64,000 nucleotides of DNA from SAR324 cluster bacterium (GTDB lineage: Bacteria > SAR324 > NAC60-12): contig JADFZZ010000001.1 of NCBI GenBank assembly GCA_015232315.1, forward strand, positions 62,001 to 126,000, read 5' to 3'. The translations under genes were made by a program, and so were the position numbers. The number at the start of each line of letters is the position of its first letter. Position 1 is the first letter of the stretch. Shown here piece by piece: positions 6,617-15,360 of the stretch. The notes beneath the pieces are model-generated. The model did not search any database, was not told the DNA's origin, and saw only the letters and a list, made by a program, of their open reading frames with translations.

Positions 6617-8698
6617 ATGGAGTCATTGATGCAGAAATTTGAAAACGCATTACAATGCCAGGATGAGAGTGACTGTGACACATGCATCACAAAACATTGT
6701 CTAAAAAGTCCGAAATTCAAGGAACTCTGCTATGCCAGAGATCTGGCAGAAGCCGCATGTCGGGCAAAGTCTACATTTCTGGCCAGCATGAGCCATGAGA
6801 TCCGGACTCCCATGAATGCTGTGATCGGAATGAGTAATTTGCTGTTGAAAACCAGATTGACCGCCAAACAGAAGGAATATGCAGAGTCGATCCAGATTAG
6901 TGGCAACCACCTTCTGACCCTCATCAATGACATTCTGGATTTATCAAAAATTGAAGCCCATAAGATGTCTCTGGAATATCAACCCTTCGGTTTAAACGCT
7001 TGCGTTGAGGAAGTGATGGATATCTTTGGGGCAAATTTAAGACCTAAAAATGTAGAGTTGATGTATCTGATTGATCCGGAACTCCCTAAAGTCATTTCAG
7101 GCGATATGACTCGTTTGCGTCAGATTTTAGTCAACCTCTTGAGCAATGCTCTCAAATTCACACATCAGGGAGAAGTTTTATTATCCATCGGGATTCAGTC
7201 GGTTTCAGAAAATGAAATTGAGCTATTGTGTTTTGTCAAGGACACCGGAATCGGGATTTCTGAAAGTCAAATCCAACATATTTTCGACTCATTTTCACAG
7301 GCGGAACAATCTACCACGCGCAAATATGGTGGCACCGGGCTGGGTTTATCGATCTCTTCACAGTTGGTCCAAATGATGGGTGGCAGGATGTGGGTGGAGA
7401 GCCGGGTCGGTTATGGCTCAACCTTTTATTTTACCTTCAAAACCAGAGAGGTTTCATATGAGGAACAGGCCTATCTTCAGCAAAACATCCCGGAACTCCT
7501 GAATTACCGTGTGCTCCTGATTGACCACAACCCGACACACACGTGCATTTGGAAAACACAACTGGAACATTGGGGTCTGCGTGTTCGGACCACCGACTCC
7601 ATTGAAGTTGCGTGTGAATGGCTTGCTGCGGGCTACAGATTTGACAGGGTCATACTGGATTTTGAGGCACTTCAAACCCCTAAAGAAATTAAAAGGTTGA
7701 GAGAGAAAAGTCAGGTTCCGAATCTCCCGATATTGCTGTTCGCCAACATCCTGCAACCGCTACCGGATGAACCAAACTTGGTCTGTTTGCAAAAACCATT
7801 GAGGCAGTCACAAGTTTTCAGGGAACTTCTAAAAATGGTAAGGTGTAATCCTGAAGCCGCATTGGTCGAAAATATTGATGAGCAGGATCCTTCAACTCAG
7901 AAGAACCCTTTAAGAATTCTGGTTGCCGAAGATAACGAAATGAACCAGATTTTCACGATGGATCTGCTGGAATCAATGGGGTATCAGGCTGAATTGGCAG
8001 GCAATGGAATGGAAGCCCTGCAATTGTTGGAACAACAGTCATTTGATGTCATTCTGATGGATGTCGAAATGCCCATCATGGGTGGGTACGAAACCACTGA
8101 ATGCATTCACCAAACCTACTCTGATGACGATCGCCCCATTGTGATCGCATGCACTGCCGAAGCTCAGGAAGCGGACCAAACCAGATGTTTGGAAGCAGGT
8201 ATGGATGATTATCTCAGCAAACCCATTGACGAAGATAAACTCCTGGAAAAGCTGGTGCGTTGGGAGCATAAAATCAAGGATCGCAATAAACTGCTCAAGA
8301 GTGAGCAAAAACCGATCCTGGAGCAGAATACTCTTTCAGGACTCAAACCGGACACTCAAAAAAGGCTGTTTCAACTATTTATGGAAACAGCACCTGTTTC
8401 CATCAGTAAAATCAGACAAGCCGCAGAAATCGGGAATTGTGAACAACTTGAGAAAGAAAGTCATTATTTTAAGGGAAGTTGCATAGCGATAGGAGCCTCT
8501 CAGTTATCGTCCATGTGCAAAATTCTTCAGAAAAAAGGCCAGAACAAGGATTTGTCAAACATTGATTTCATCTTCAAACGCCTCGACCGAATTTATCAAA
8601 CGACAATTGACGAATTAAAACATGATGTCACGGATAAGGCTCACAGGATGGTACTCTCTCGTCAAACAGAATCCGTCACAGCAAATCCTTGCGTTTGA
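6617..8698 (+). CDS. Hybrid histidine kinase with cysteine-rich N-terminus, two receivers and Hpt
   Basis: The 693-residue cytoplasmic protein has no membrane helix. Domains in order: a short cysteine-rich region (Cys 14, 20, 23, 28 and 38, spaced C-x5-C-x2-C-x4-C); HisKA with His60 in MSHEIRTPMNAVIGM; HATPase with NLLSNALKFT, DTGIGIS and GGTGLGLSIS. A degenerate receiver follows (YRVLLIDHNP, possible acceptor in ILDFE), then a canonical receiver (AEDNEMNQ, acceptor in ILMDVEMP) and a C-terminal Hpt domain (SHYFKGSCIAIGA). It is a BarA/LuxQ-like phosphorelay protein. The ATG at 6617 was chosen over the TTG at 6584 because AGGGGGG precedes it at good spacing. The cysteine cluster could bind a metal or Fe-S centre or sense redox state (inference). 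Its 3' end overlaps the convergent CorA gene by 23 bp. Confidence 0.9.
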   Translation: MESLMQKFENALQCQDESDCDTCITKHCLKSPKFKELCYARDLAEAACRAKSTFLASMSHEIRTPMNAVIGMSNLLLKTRLTAKQKEYAESIQISGNHLLTLINDILDLSKIEAHKMSLEYQPFGLNACVEEVMDIFGANLRPKNVELMYLIDPELPKVISGDMTRLRQILVNLLSNALKFTHQGEVLLSIGIQSVSENEIELLCFVKDTGIGISESQIQHIFDSFSQAEQSTTRKYGGTGLGLSISSQLVQMMGGRMWVESRVGYGSTFYFTFKTREVSYEEQAYLQQNIPELLNYRVLLIDHNPTHTCIWKTQLEHWGLRVRTTDSIEVACEWLAAGYRFDRVILDFEALQTPKEIKRLREKSQVPNLPILLFANILQPLPDEPNLVCLQKPLRQSQVFRELLKMVRCNPEAALVENIDEQDPSTQKNPLRILVAEDNEMNQIFTMDLLESMGYQAELAGNGMEALQLLEQQSFDVILMDVEMPIMGGYETTECIHQTYSDDDRPIVIACTAEAQEADQTRCLEAGMDDYLSKPIDEDKLLEKLVRWEHKIKDRNKLLKSEQKPILEQNTLSGLKPDTQKRLFQLFMETAPVSISKIRQAAEIGNCEQLEKESHYFKGSCIAIGASQLSSMCKILQKKGQNKDLSNIDFIFKRLDRIYQTTIDELKHDVTDKAHRMVLSRQTESVTANPCV

Positions 8699-9656
8699 GA
8701 TAGAATAAGGTGAAGAGCGCGATAACCATAATCGCCAGCATGCACAAGGGGTAGCCCCATTTCATGCCCAGTTCCGGCATATGGTCAAAATTCATCCCGT
8801 AAATTGTGGTGATCAGCGTGGGCGGCATGAAAATTCCTGAAATGATGGTGAGAACCTTCATGACATGATTGAGCCGGGTGCTGGTCGCGGAATGAAACGC
8901 GTTGCGAGAAGCGGAAAGCGTGTCCCGATACGTGACCACCATATCCACCAGTTGAGCTGTCTGTTCATACAAATCCCGAAAATAAATCAGATTGCTTTCT
9001 TCTACAAAATCCAGTTGCCCTTTTTGCAAAAACCGGATGGCTTCTCTCATTGGAAGCAAAAAGTTATGAATAGCCATGATTTCCCTGCGTAAATAATAGA
9101 TTTGCTGCAATTGCTGGGGTTCCGGCGCATTCATGATGGCTTCCTGCAACAACTCAATCTGCTGTTCAATCTGTTCCATATTTTTGAAATAATTTTCTAC
9201 GACAGCGTCAATCAGGGTATAGACGAGATAATCCGCGCCCATTTTTCTGATTTTATTATGGGTGTTTCTCAGATTTTTCCGGACACTGTCAAAAATCCCA
9301 AAGTCATATTCCTGCAACGTAATGACAAAATGATCCCCCAGGATGAACGCGATTTGACCCCGGCGAACTTTTCGATATGGAACGTCATAAAAAATATTTT
9401 TCAGGATGATCAACAGGCAATTGGAGAATTCTTCGATGCGTGGAGGTTCATGGATGTTCAGAATGTTTTTCAGTAGCAGAGGGTGCATTTCAAACAGATG
9501 CTGGATTTGCGGAATAATGCGGTTGTCATGAAAGGAACACAGATCCAGCCAGGAAACCCCCTGTTCAAGGCTCAGGGAAAAACCCAGTTCCTTGAGTGGT
9601 TTCTCTTCAAAAAAAGTCGCATCGTAATTGGTGAGCACAAGGCTTGGGAGTTTCAT
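8676..9656 (-). CDS. CorA-family divalent cation transporter, second of a tandem pair
   Basis: The 326-residue protein has the CorA layout: a long cytoplasmic alpha/beta funnel, then two C-terminal membrane helices joined by the periplasmic loop. The selectivity motif is complete: IYGMNFDHMPEL. Charged residues at the end (YLKRKDLL) sit on the cytoplasmic side. CorA proteins form pentamers that pass Mg2+, Co2+, Ni2+ or, in ZntB relatives, Zn2+; the ion cannot be told from sequence. It follows the paralogue 9660-10709 after three bases and is likely co-transcribed. The pair probably arose by duplication, though the two have diverged strongly. Confidence 0.88.
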   Translation of the reverse strand: MKLPSLVLTNYDATFFEEKPLKELGFSLSLEQGVSWLDLCSFHDNRIIPQIQHLFEMHPLLLKNILNIHEPPRIEEFSNCLLIILKNIFYDVPYRKVRRGQIAFILGDHFVITLQEYDFGIFDSVRKNLRNTHNKIRKMGADYLVYTLIDAVVENYFKNMEQIEQQIELLQEAIMNAPEPQQLQQIYYLRREIMAIHNFLLPMREAIRFLQKGQLDFVEESNLIYFRDLYEQTAQLVDMVVTYRDTLSASRNAFHSATSTRLNHVMKVLTIISGIFMPPTLITTIYGMNFDHMPELGMKWGYPLCMLAIMVIALFTLFYLKRKDLL

Positions 9657-9659
9657 GGG

Positions 9660-10709
9660 TCAAAACCATTTTTTACGTTTAAAATAGCCCAGCATGAGCA
9701 GCATCAGCCAGACCATGACAAGAATCACCAGCGGATATCCCAGATTCCAGTGAAGTTCAGGCATGTGCTCAAAATTCATTCCGTACACGCTGGCAATGAA
9801 TGTTAAGGGAATAAAAATGGTGGAAAGCATGGTCAGGGTTTTCATGACTTCATTCATTTTATAATTCATGCTGGATATGTAGGTATCCACCATGTCGGTC
9901 AAAATATCGCGTATGGAAACAAACATTTCCATAGCCTGACTCATATGGTCATAGATATCCCGAAAATAAATCAACGTGGATTCCCTGATGAGTAGCGTGT
10001 CACGCTTCTGCAAGGCTCGCATGGCATCAATCGATGGCAGGATTATTCCCCGCAGCCAGATGATTTCTTGTCGGAGATTGTGAATTTCTTCAAGAACTTC
10101 CGCCGACGGCGACGATAGCACGGTTTCCTCTATCCTGTTCACTTTCCCATAGATCCGTCCCAGCACCACAAAGTAATAATCCACCACGGCATCAATCAGC
10201 GCGTACAACAAATAATCTATCCCCATTTTTCGAACTTTCCCGGTATTTTTTCTAAGCCGTTCGATGATGGGATTGAAAGTGATGCCACTGACTTGCGGAA
10301 ATGAGACCAGAAAATCTGCGCCCAGGATAAAACTGATTTGAGGTGTCTGGATTTCATGGGTCTGGTCGTCGTAATTGATTTCTTTCAGAATCACCAGCAG
10401 TGTTTCTTCATACAGTTCTGTTTTGGGACGCTGATCGTCACTGGTGATATCTTCCATCAACATCGGATGGATCTCGAACACACGGCCAAACTGTTCCATG
10501 AACTGACTATTGTGTGTTTGATGCACATGAATCCAGGTCATGGATTGCCCACCCGATTCCTGGGAAATCGGCAAATACCATAAATCCATGTTGGATAAAT
10601 CTGCTTCATACAATTCACGCTCATGAAACACGTTTGCGTTAAAACTCATGACGGTCATCAGCAGTGAACCCTGTGGAGTGCTTTCTGTGTTTTTCTGACT
10701 TTGATCCAT
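9660..10709 (-). CDS. CorA-family divalent cation transporter, first of a tandem pair
   Basis: This 349-residue paralogue of the downstream gene has VYGMNFEHMPEL between two predicted C-terminal membrane helices and a basic tail (YFKRKKWF). The cytoplasmic domain shares blocks with its neighbour: KVRKMGIDYLLYALIDAVVD here against KIRKMGADYLVYTLIDAVVE there. Two adjacent CorA genes suggest either hetero-oligomers or two specificities (inference). The start codon follows GAGATGTT. The upstream 200 bp separate it from the divergent pentapeptide-repeat gene. Confidence 0.88.
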   Translation of the reverse strand: MDQSQKNTESTPQGSLLMTVMSFNANVFHERELYEADLSNMDLWYLPISQESGGQSMTWIHVHQTHNSQFMEQFGRVFEIHPMLMEDITSDDQRPKTELYEETLLVILKEINYDDQTHEIQTPQISFILGADFLVSFPQVSGITFNPIIERLRKNTGKVRKMGIDYLLYALIDAVVDYYFVVLGRIYGKVNRIEETVLSSPSAEVLEEIHNLRQEIIWLRGIILPSIDAMRALQKRDTLLIRESTLIYFRDIYDHMSQAMEMFVSIRDILTDMVDTYISSMNYKMNEVMKTLTMLSTIFIPLTFIASVYGMNFEHMPELHWNLGYPLVILVMVWLMLLMLGYFKRKKWF

Positions 10710-10855
10710 AACATCTCAAAATGCGCTTATAATAAAGAATGGGCCTGACTCAATTTCATATCTCCGGAAACTCTATGAATCAAGTGATCATTCAATGACC
10801 AAAGGTTAATGAAGGCCTAATATCTGCCAAACAATATCAGTCTAATCTCATGGAC

Positions 10856-10896
10856 AGGTGAATCACCTACAGGGGAGACCAATCAAAAACCTGTAG
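10856..10896 (+). other. Overlapping small inverted repeats in a leader region
   Basis: AGGTGA/TCACCT (10856-10861 and 10863-10868) overlaps a second pair, CTACAGG/CCTGTAG (10867-10873 and 10890-10896). Only one of the two stems can form at a time. They lie just before the AAGGAGGG ribosome site of the pentapeptide-repeat gene, so they might modulate its translation. Both stems are short and could be chance. Confidence 0.3.
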
Positions 10897-10909
10897 CAAG
10901 GAGGGAACC

Positions 10910-11578
10910 ATGACGATCATGGAATTGATTCATTCACATCAAGAGTGGCTGAGTAGTGATGGCCATTCAGGAAAACAATTCAATGCATTTAATCTCAGAA
11001 GATATGCTATTGAATTGCATAGCGCTGATTTGCGTGGCTGTGACTTACGCTATGCCAATCTATCGGGATTGCATTGCAGTCATATCAATTTTAAGGATGC
11101 GGATCTATACCATGCCGATCTAAGCAATGCTCAATTGTATGATTGTTGTTTCGATCATGCCAAAATGGAAAAAGTTGATTTAAGTGATTCCAATTTGTTT
11201 GGCAGTACCTTTCAGGATACATTTCTCAGTTCCGCGACACTGACAGGCTCGGAGTTTTGGAATACCTCATTCCTGAATGCTGATTTGCAAAACGCGATGT
11301 GCGACAAAACCCAATGGGTTAACGCCGGGTTAACAAATGCCAATCTGGCTGGCACCAATTTCAGTCATGCTCAGTTGTATGGAGTGGATTTTCGTGGTGC
11401 GTATCTGATCTGGACCAATTTTAACTGTGCCCTGCTGGAGTCGTGTTTCATTCAAAAAAACGATATCAAACAGAAATACTTATTTTGCCTTACCTATGAA
11501 AAACTGATGCAGTTATGTTTGCATCAGCAACGTCATTCCGGGGTTATCAGTAAACGATCATTCATGGTTGTTGAGTGA
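10910..11578 (+). CDS. Pentapeptide-repeat protein
   Basis: The 222-residue protein consists largely of A(D/N)Lxx pentapeptide repeats from about residue 38 to 180, such as ADLRG, ANLSG, ADLYH, ADLSN, ADLQN and ANLAG. These repeats fold into a right-handed quadrilateral beta-helix. Some members mimic DNA and bind gyrase; most have no known role. There is no signal peptide and the C-terminal 40 residues are non-repetitive. An AAGGAGGG ribosome site precedes the ATG. The gene stands alone between the divergent CorA pair and pstS. Function unknown. Confidence 0.88.
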   Translation: MTIMELIHSHQEWLSSDGHSGKQFNAFNLRRYAIELHSADLRGCDLRYANLSGLHCSHINFKDADLYHADLSNAQLYDCCFDHAKMEKVDLSDSNLFGSTFQDTFLSSATLTGSEFWNTSFLNADLQNAMCDKTQWVNAGLTNANLAGTNFSHAQLYGVDFRGAYLIWTNFNCALLESCFIQKNDIKQKYLFCLTYEKLMQLCLHQQRHSGVISKRSFMVVE

Positions 11579-11665
11579 CTCTTTTGTTCAACGGTCTCAA
11601 CCATCCGTGAACATGGAAAGAGTCCTCAAACAAAAGTTTTGTCCCTCGCTAATGAAACTCTAACA

Positions 11666-11684
11666 ATGTCATAATACATTTCAC
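11666..11684 (+). promoter_or_regulatory. Possible Pho box upstream of pstS
   Basis: ATGTCAT, four bases, then CATTTCA gives two imperfect PhoB-like half-sites (consensus CTGTCAT with 11-bp spacing) about 95 bases before the pstS ATG. PhoB control of pst genes is expected, and phoB lies at the end of this cluster. The match is partial. Confidence 0.28.
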
Positions 11685-11777
11685 GGGCGTCAATGGCGAT
11701 GCGGTGGTTGAGGGAGTTTGCTTCCTGCTGAAGAAGGCTCCCTCTCATTTTAATCAAATAATTTGGAGTAGTGATCT

Positions 11778-12740
11778 ATGGCACGATATATCCTGACAGG
11801 GATGATTGCTATGTGTCTTGCCGGGCAAGTAGCATTCGCCCAGGTGAAACTGGACAGCAATCTGAAAAATTATAAAAAAACAACAGGCGTTTCAGGAAAT
11901 CTGAACAGTGTGGGTTCTGATACCCTGAATAACCTTATGACGTTCTGGGCAGAAGGATTTCGCAAGGCCTATCCGAATGTCAACATCCAGATCGAAGGCA
12001 AAGGTTCCACCACAGCGCCACCGGCTCTGATCGAAGGAACCGCCCAGTTGGGACCAATGTCCCGAAGCATGAAATCCCAGGAAGAGGAAGCTTTTGAAAA
12101 TAAATATGGCTTCAAACCCACCCGGATTGGTGTGGCGCTGGATTCTCTGGCGGTTTTTGTCAACAAGGATAATCCGGTCAAAGCACTCTCACTGGTACAG
12201 GTGGACGGAATTTTCTCCCAGAACCGCAAAGGTGGATCTGCGGAAATTACCATCTGGGGCCAATTAGGTCTGAGCGGACAATGGGGAAATATGCCTATCA
12301 GTCTGTATGGCCGTAATTCAGCTTCTGGAACCTATGGTTATTTCAAGGAAACTGCTTTGTTCAAAGGCGATTACAAAAACAGTGTGAAAGAACAGCCGGG
12401 ATCCGCTTCCGTGGTCATGGGCGTCACTGAAGACATGGGTGGCGTTGGCTATTCCGGAATCGGCTATAAAACCTCCGGTGTCAAAGCAGTCCCTCTCTCA
12501 AAAAAAGATGGGGAAACCGCCTATGAACCATCCTATGAAAATGTGTTGAATGGCAAATATCCATTGTCACGGATGCTGTATGTTTATGTGTCCAAAGCAC
12601 CCAACCAACCCATTGATCCCCTGGTTGGCGAATTCCTCAGATTTGTCCTTTCCAAACAGGGACAGGAAATTGTGGTGAAAGATGGTTATCTCCCCTTGAC
12701 CGGAAAAGTGATCGAAAAACAACTCGATCTTCTTAAATAA
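11778..12740 (+). CDS. pstS: Phosphate ABC transporter, periplasmic phosphate-binding protein
   Basis: PstS captures inorganic phosphate in the periplasm and delivers it to PstCA. The 320-residue precursor has a signal peptide ([21 protein letters not shown], cut near residue 21). The phosphate-contact motifs are [33 protein letters not shown] and [14 protein letters not shown]. The last part ([15 protein letters not shown]) is typical of the family. GGAG precedes the ATG. It leads the pst cluster but is separated from pstC by 376 bp holding a repeat, so pstS may have its own transcript and higher expression. Confidence 0.95.
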   Translation: MARYILTGMIAMCLAGQVAFAQVKLDSNLKNYKKTTGVSGNLNSVGSDTLNNLMTFWAEGFRKAYPNVNIQIEGKGSTTAPPALIEGTAQLGPMSRSMKSQEEEAFENKYGFKPTRIGVALDSLAVFVNKDNPVKALSLVQVDGIFSQNRKGGSAEITIWGQLGLSGQWGNMPISLYGRNSASGTYGYFKETALFKGDYKNSVKEQPGSASVVMGVTEDMGGVGYSGIGYKTSGVKAVPLSKKDGETAYEPSYENVLNGKYPLSRMLYVYVSKAPNQPIDPLVGEFLRFVLSKQGQEIVVKDGYLPLTGKVIEKQLDLLK

Positions 12741-13116
12741 TAATGGGAAAAGAAAAAAACTTTAGAACCTCCCCCCTCTCATCATTGAACTAAGGATGGG
12801 AGATCATGCTGCCTTTTACGCTCCCCTGTGAGAGGCAGATATGGGGGAATTCATGCGCAACCGGGCTTTTTCATGTCATTTCTTCAACGTTCCTATTCCA
12901 ACGGAATCAATCTGAAATGATGTCATTCTAAATGAAATGAAGCCTCTTCAATTGATTCTTTTGCCGTTCCTAAGGAACGTTCAAAAAATAACATGGAAAA
13001 CTTTCTGGTTACGAACGTCCCGTTCGTAACCGTTCCATATTTTTACAACTTATTCTGTTACCGTTCCTAAGAAACCAACTGGCACCATGGGTATCACTTA
13101 TTAACAGGGAGAAAGT
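12741..13116. other. pstS-pstC intergenic stretch with repeats
   Basis: These 376 bp hold no recognised gene. Visible structures are a weak nested hairpin (CTGCCT...AGGCAG, about 12812-12839), CGTTCC-TAA-GGAACG (12965-12979), repeat copy 2 (12978-13037) and another CCGTTCCTAAG at 13071. No T-run terminator was found. A processing or attenuating structure here would allow pstS to be made in excess over the membrane components. Confidence 0.55.
12978..13037 (-). repeat. Interspersed palindromic repeat, copy 2
   Basis: This copy is inverted relative to 1101-1160. The segment 13004-13037 is a perfect 34-bp match with the same 11-bp-arm hairpin, and similarity extends to 12978. It merges into a small palindrome, CGTTCC-TAA-GGAACG, at 12965-12979 that copy 1 keeps only in degenerate form. 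It lies between pstS and pstC. Confidence 0.85.
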
Positions 13117-15339
13117 GTGGGCGCATCCGTCTTTGATAAAGCCAAACGAACAGATAAAATCGCCCGTATCATCATCACCTGGGGTGGTATTTTTGTGATC
13201 GTGTGTGTGATCGGAATTCTGGTTCTGATCGCGAAAGTCGCGATTCCGCTGTTTTTACCGCCGACCGCTGACAATATCGCCCGGTTTCAGCTTCCGGAAA
13301 AAACCAAGGCTCTGGCTGTCGGGATGGATGAATATCTGGAAACAGGATTTGTGCTGTCAAGCGATGGGCATTGGCGTTTTTTCTCTCTGACTGACGGAAA
13401 CACCCTGGATGAAGTGACGTCCCAACCTGCTCTTGAAAATGCGACACTGATTTCCGTGGCGCAACACGAAGGCCTGAAATATACGCTGGTCTGGAGCGAT
13501 GGACGCACCACCCTGGAAGAAGTCTCGTTCAGACCTGTTTTCTCCGGAAGCGATCGCAGCATCCAGCACAAGTTAAAAACCATAAAATCCTTTTCTGCCC
13601 CTGAACAACCTTCCCCATTTGTTTTTATACGCTATTCCGAGCATTCTGATGAAAAAGTGACCACAGCAGTCCGTCTGAATGAGGACGGACTGCTTCAGGT
13701 CAATCAATCCGTAACCCGTGAAAATATGTTTGGCGATGAAGAAACTGAAGATGCGAACGCAACGCTTCCAACAGAACTTCCCGGAAAAATCATTGCGGCC
13801 ACGCTGGATGGTCAAGGTAAAAAATTATATGCGGGCACAAGCAATGGTTATCTGTTGCGCTGGAATCTGGAAACCATCGGAGAACCCCGCTTTGTGGAAA
13901 AAACCCTGGCATTTGAGGATGGCCGGGCCATCACGGCACTGGGGATGATTTTTGGTGGCAACTCACTGGCTGTCGGCGATGAAAAAGGCGGACTTACCAC
14001 ATGGTTTCCAGCATTGGTGGAAGGCAGTAGCAACATTCGGAAAATGCAGAAAATTCATGATCTGGAAAGTCAGGAGTCCGCCATTGTCAGCATTGTGCCT
14101 TCCCGGCGTGACAAATCCCTGACAGTCCTGGAACAAAATGGCACCCTGCACGCGCATCACATGACGAGTGAGCGGCATCTGCTTCAACTTCGAGGCGATA
14201 CGCCACTCAAAATTGTGAACGACTCGTCTCGTGGCAACGGATTGATTGGCCTGGACGAAAAAAATCAGGTTTATGTCTGGGCTGTGGATAACCCTCATCC
14301 GGATGTGAGCTGGAAACTCCTGTTTCAGGAAATCTGGTATGAAAGTTATCCCGAGCCGGCCTATGTCTGGCAATCTTCTTCGGCCAGTGATGATTTTGAA
14401 CCGAAATACAGTCTGATCCCCCTGGTATTCGGTAGCTTCAAGGGAACCGTCTATGCCATGCTGTTTGCGATTCCCCTGGCGTTGTTGGGGGCCATTTATA
14501 CCAGTCAGTTTGCGCAGGATTCTTTCAGGAATGTGATCAAACCCGCGGTGGAGATCACCGCCGCCATGCCATCGGTGATCATTGGTTTTCTCTGTGCCTT
14601 GTGGTTGGCGCCGATCATTGAGTCGTATGTGGTCAGTGTGTTTCTGGTCATGATGGTGCTTCCCTTTGTCTTTGCTGGCTTTGTGGGGTTGTGGCACAGA
14701 ATTCGACATCTTGATTTTGCCAAGCATGTGGAACAGGGCTATGAATTTTTGATGATCCTTCCCGTGCTGATTGTTTCAGTTGCCCTTGCGCTCTGGCTGC
14801 AACCCCTGGTGGAAACCGCGTTTTTCGGCGGTGATTTCAAACTCTGGCTGTTTCAGGAAATGGGCCTGCGTTATGACCAGCGCAACAACATCATTATTTC
14901 CTTCGGTCTGGGGTTTATGGTCATTCCCATCATTTTTACCATTGCGGATGATGCCTTGTCCAATGTGCCGTATAATCTGAAAGCCGCGTCGCTGGCCTTG
15001 GGCGCAAGCCGCTGGCAAACGGTCTGGCGTGTGGTGCTCCCCTCCGCGAGTTCAGGGATTTTCGCGGCGATTATCATTGGTTTTGGCCGGGCTATTGGTG
15101 AGACCATGGTGGTGCTGATGGCCACTGGCAATACCCCGATCATGGACTGGAGTCTGTTCAACGGCATGCGAACCCTGTCTGCGAATATCGCGGTGGAGAT
15201 TCCGGAAGCACCCGCGGATGGCACCTTGTATCGCATTCTGTTCCTGTCCGCGGTGTTGTTGTTTCTGATCACGTTTGTCCTGAATACATTAGCGGAACTT
15301 ATTCGCCATCGCTTACGTAAACGCTACGGCCAAATGTAA
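13117..15339 (+). CDS. pstC: Phosphate ABC transporter permease PstC, long form
   Basis: PstC forms half of the inner-membrane phosphate channel. The 740-residue protein is far longer than the roughly 320-residue enteric form. One membrane helix (about residues 20-45) is followed by about 370 residues rich in beta-strands with WD-like blades, such as LYAGTSNGYLLRWNLE. The permease domain (about 440-735) carries the ATPase-coupling loop ASLALGASRWQTVWRVVLP and the GRAIGETMVVLMATGN segment. Long PstC proteins are known in several proteobacteria; the extra domain has no assigned role and may be a periplasmic sensor or lid (inference). GTG starts at 13115 and 13117 are possible; GTG at 13117 is the one in frame. 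Confidence 0.92.
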   Translation: MGASVFDKAKRTDKIARIIITWGGIFVIVCVIGILVLIAKVAIPLFLPPTADNIARFQLPEKTKALAVGMDEYLETGFVLSSDGHWRFFSLTDGNTLDEVTSQPALENATLISVAQHEGLKYTLVWSDGRTTLEEVSFRPVFSGSDRSIQHKLKTIKSFSAPEQPSPFVFIRYSEHSDEKVTTAVRLNEDGLLQVNQSVTRENMFGDEETEDANATLPTELPGKIIAATLDGQGKKLYAGTSNGYLLRWNLETIGEPRFVEKTLAFEDGRAITALGMIFGGNSLAVGDEKGGLTTWFPALVEGSSNIRKMQKIHDLESQESAIVSIVPSRRDKSLTVLEQNGTLHAHHMTSERHLLQLRGDTPLKIVNDSSRGNGLIGLDEKNQVYVWAVDNPHPDVSWKLLFQEIWYESYPEPAYVWQSSSASDDFEPKYSLIPLVFGSFKGTVYAMLFAIPLALLGAIYTSQFAQDSFRNVIKPAVEITAAMPSVIIGFLCALWLAPIIESYVVSVFLVMMVLPFVFAGFVGLWHRIRHLDFAKHVEQGYEFLMILPVLIVSVALALWLQPLVETAFFGGDFKLWLFQEMGLRYDQRNNIIISFGLGFMVIPIIFTIADDALSNVPYNLKAASLALGASRWQTVWRVVLPSASSGIFAAIIIGFGRAIGETMVVLMATGNTPIMDWSLFNGMRTLSANIAVEIPEAPADGTLYRILFLSAVLLFLITFVLNTLAELIRHRLRKRYGQM

Positions 15340-15360
15340 TTTTCCCTGCCTGGAGACTTC

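Noticed and set aside
13963-14727. 254-codon minus-strand frame opposite pstC
   Set aside because: Antisense to a clear PstC reading frame with no recognisable domain and many His/Gln codons typical of shadow frames.
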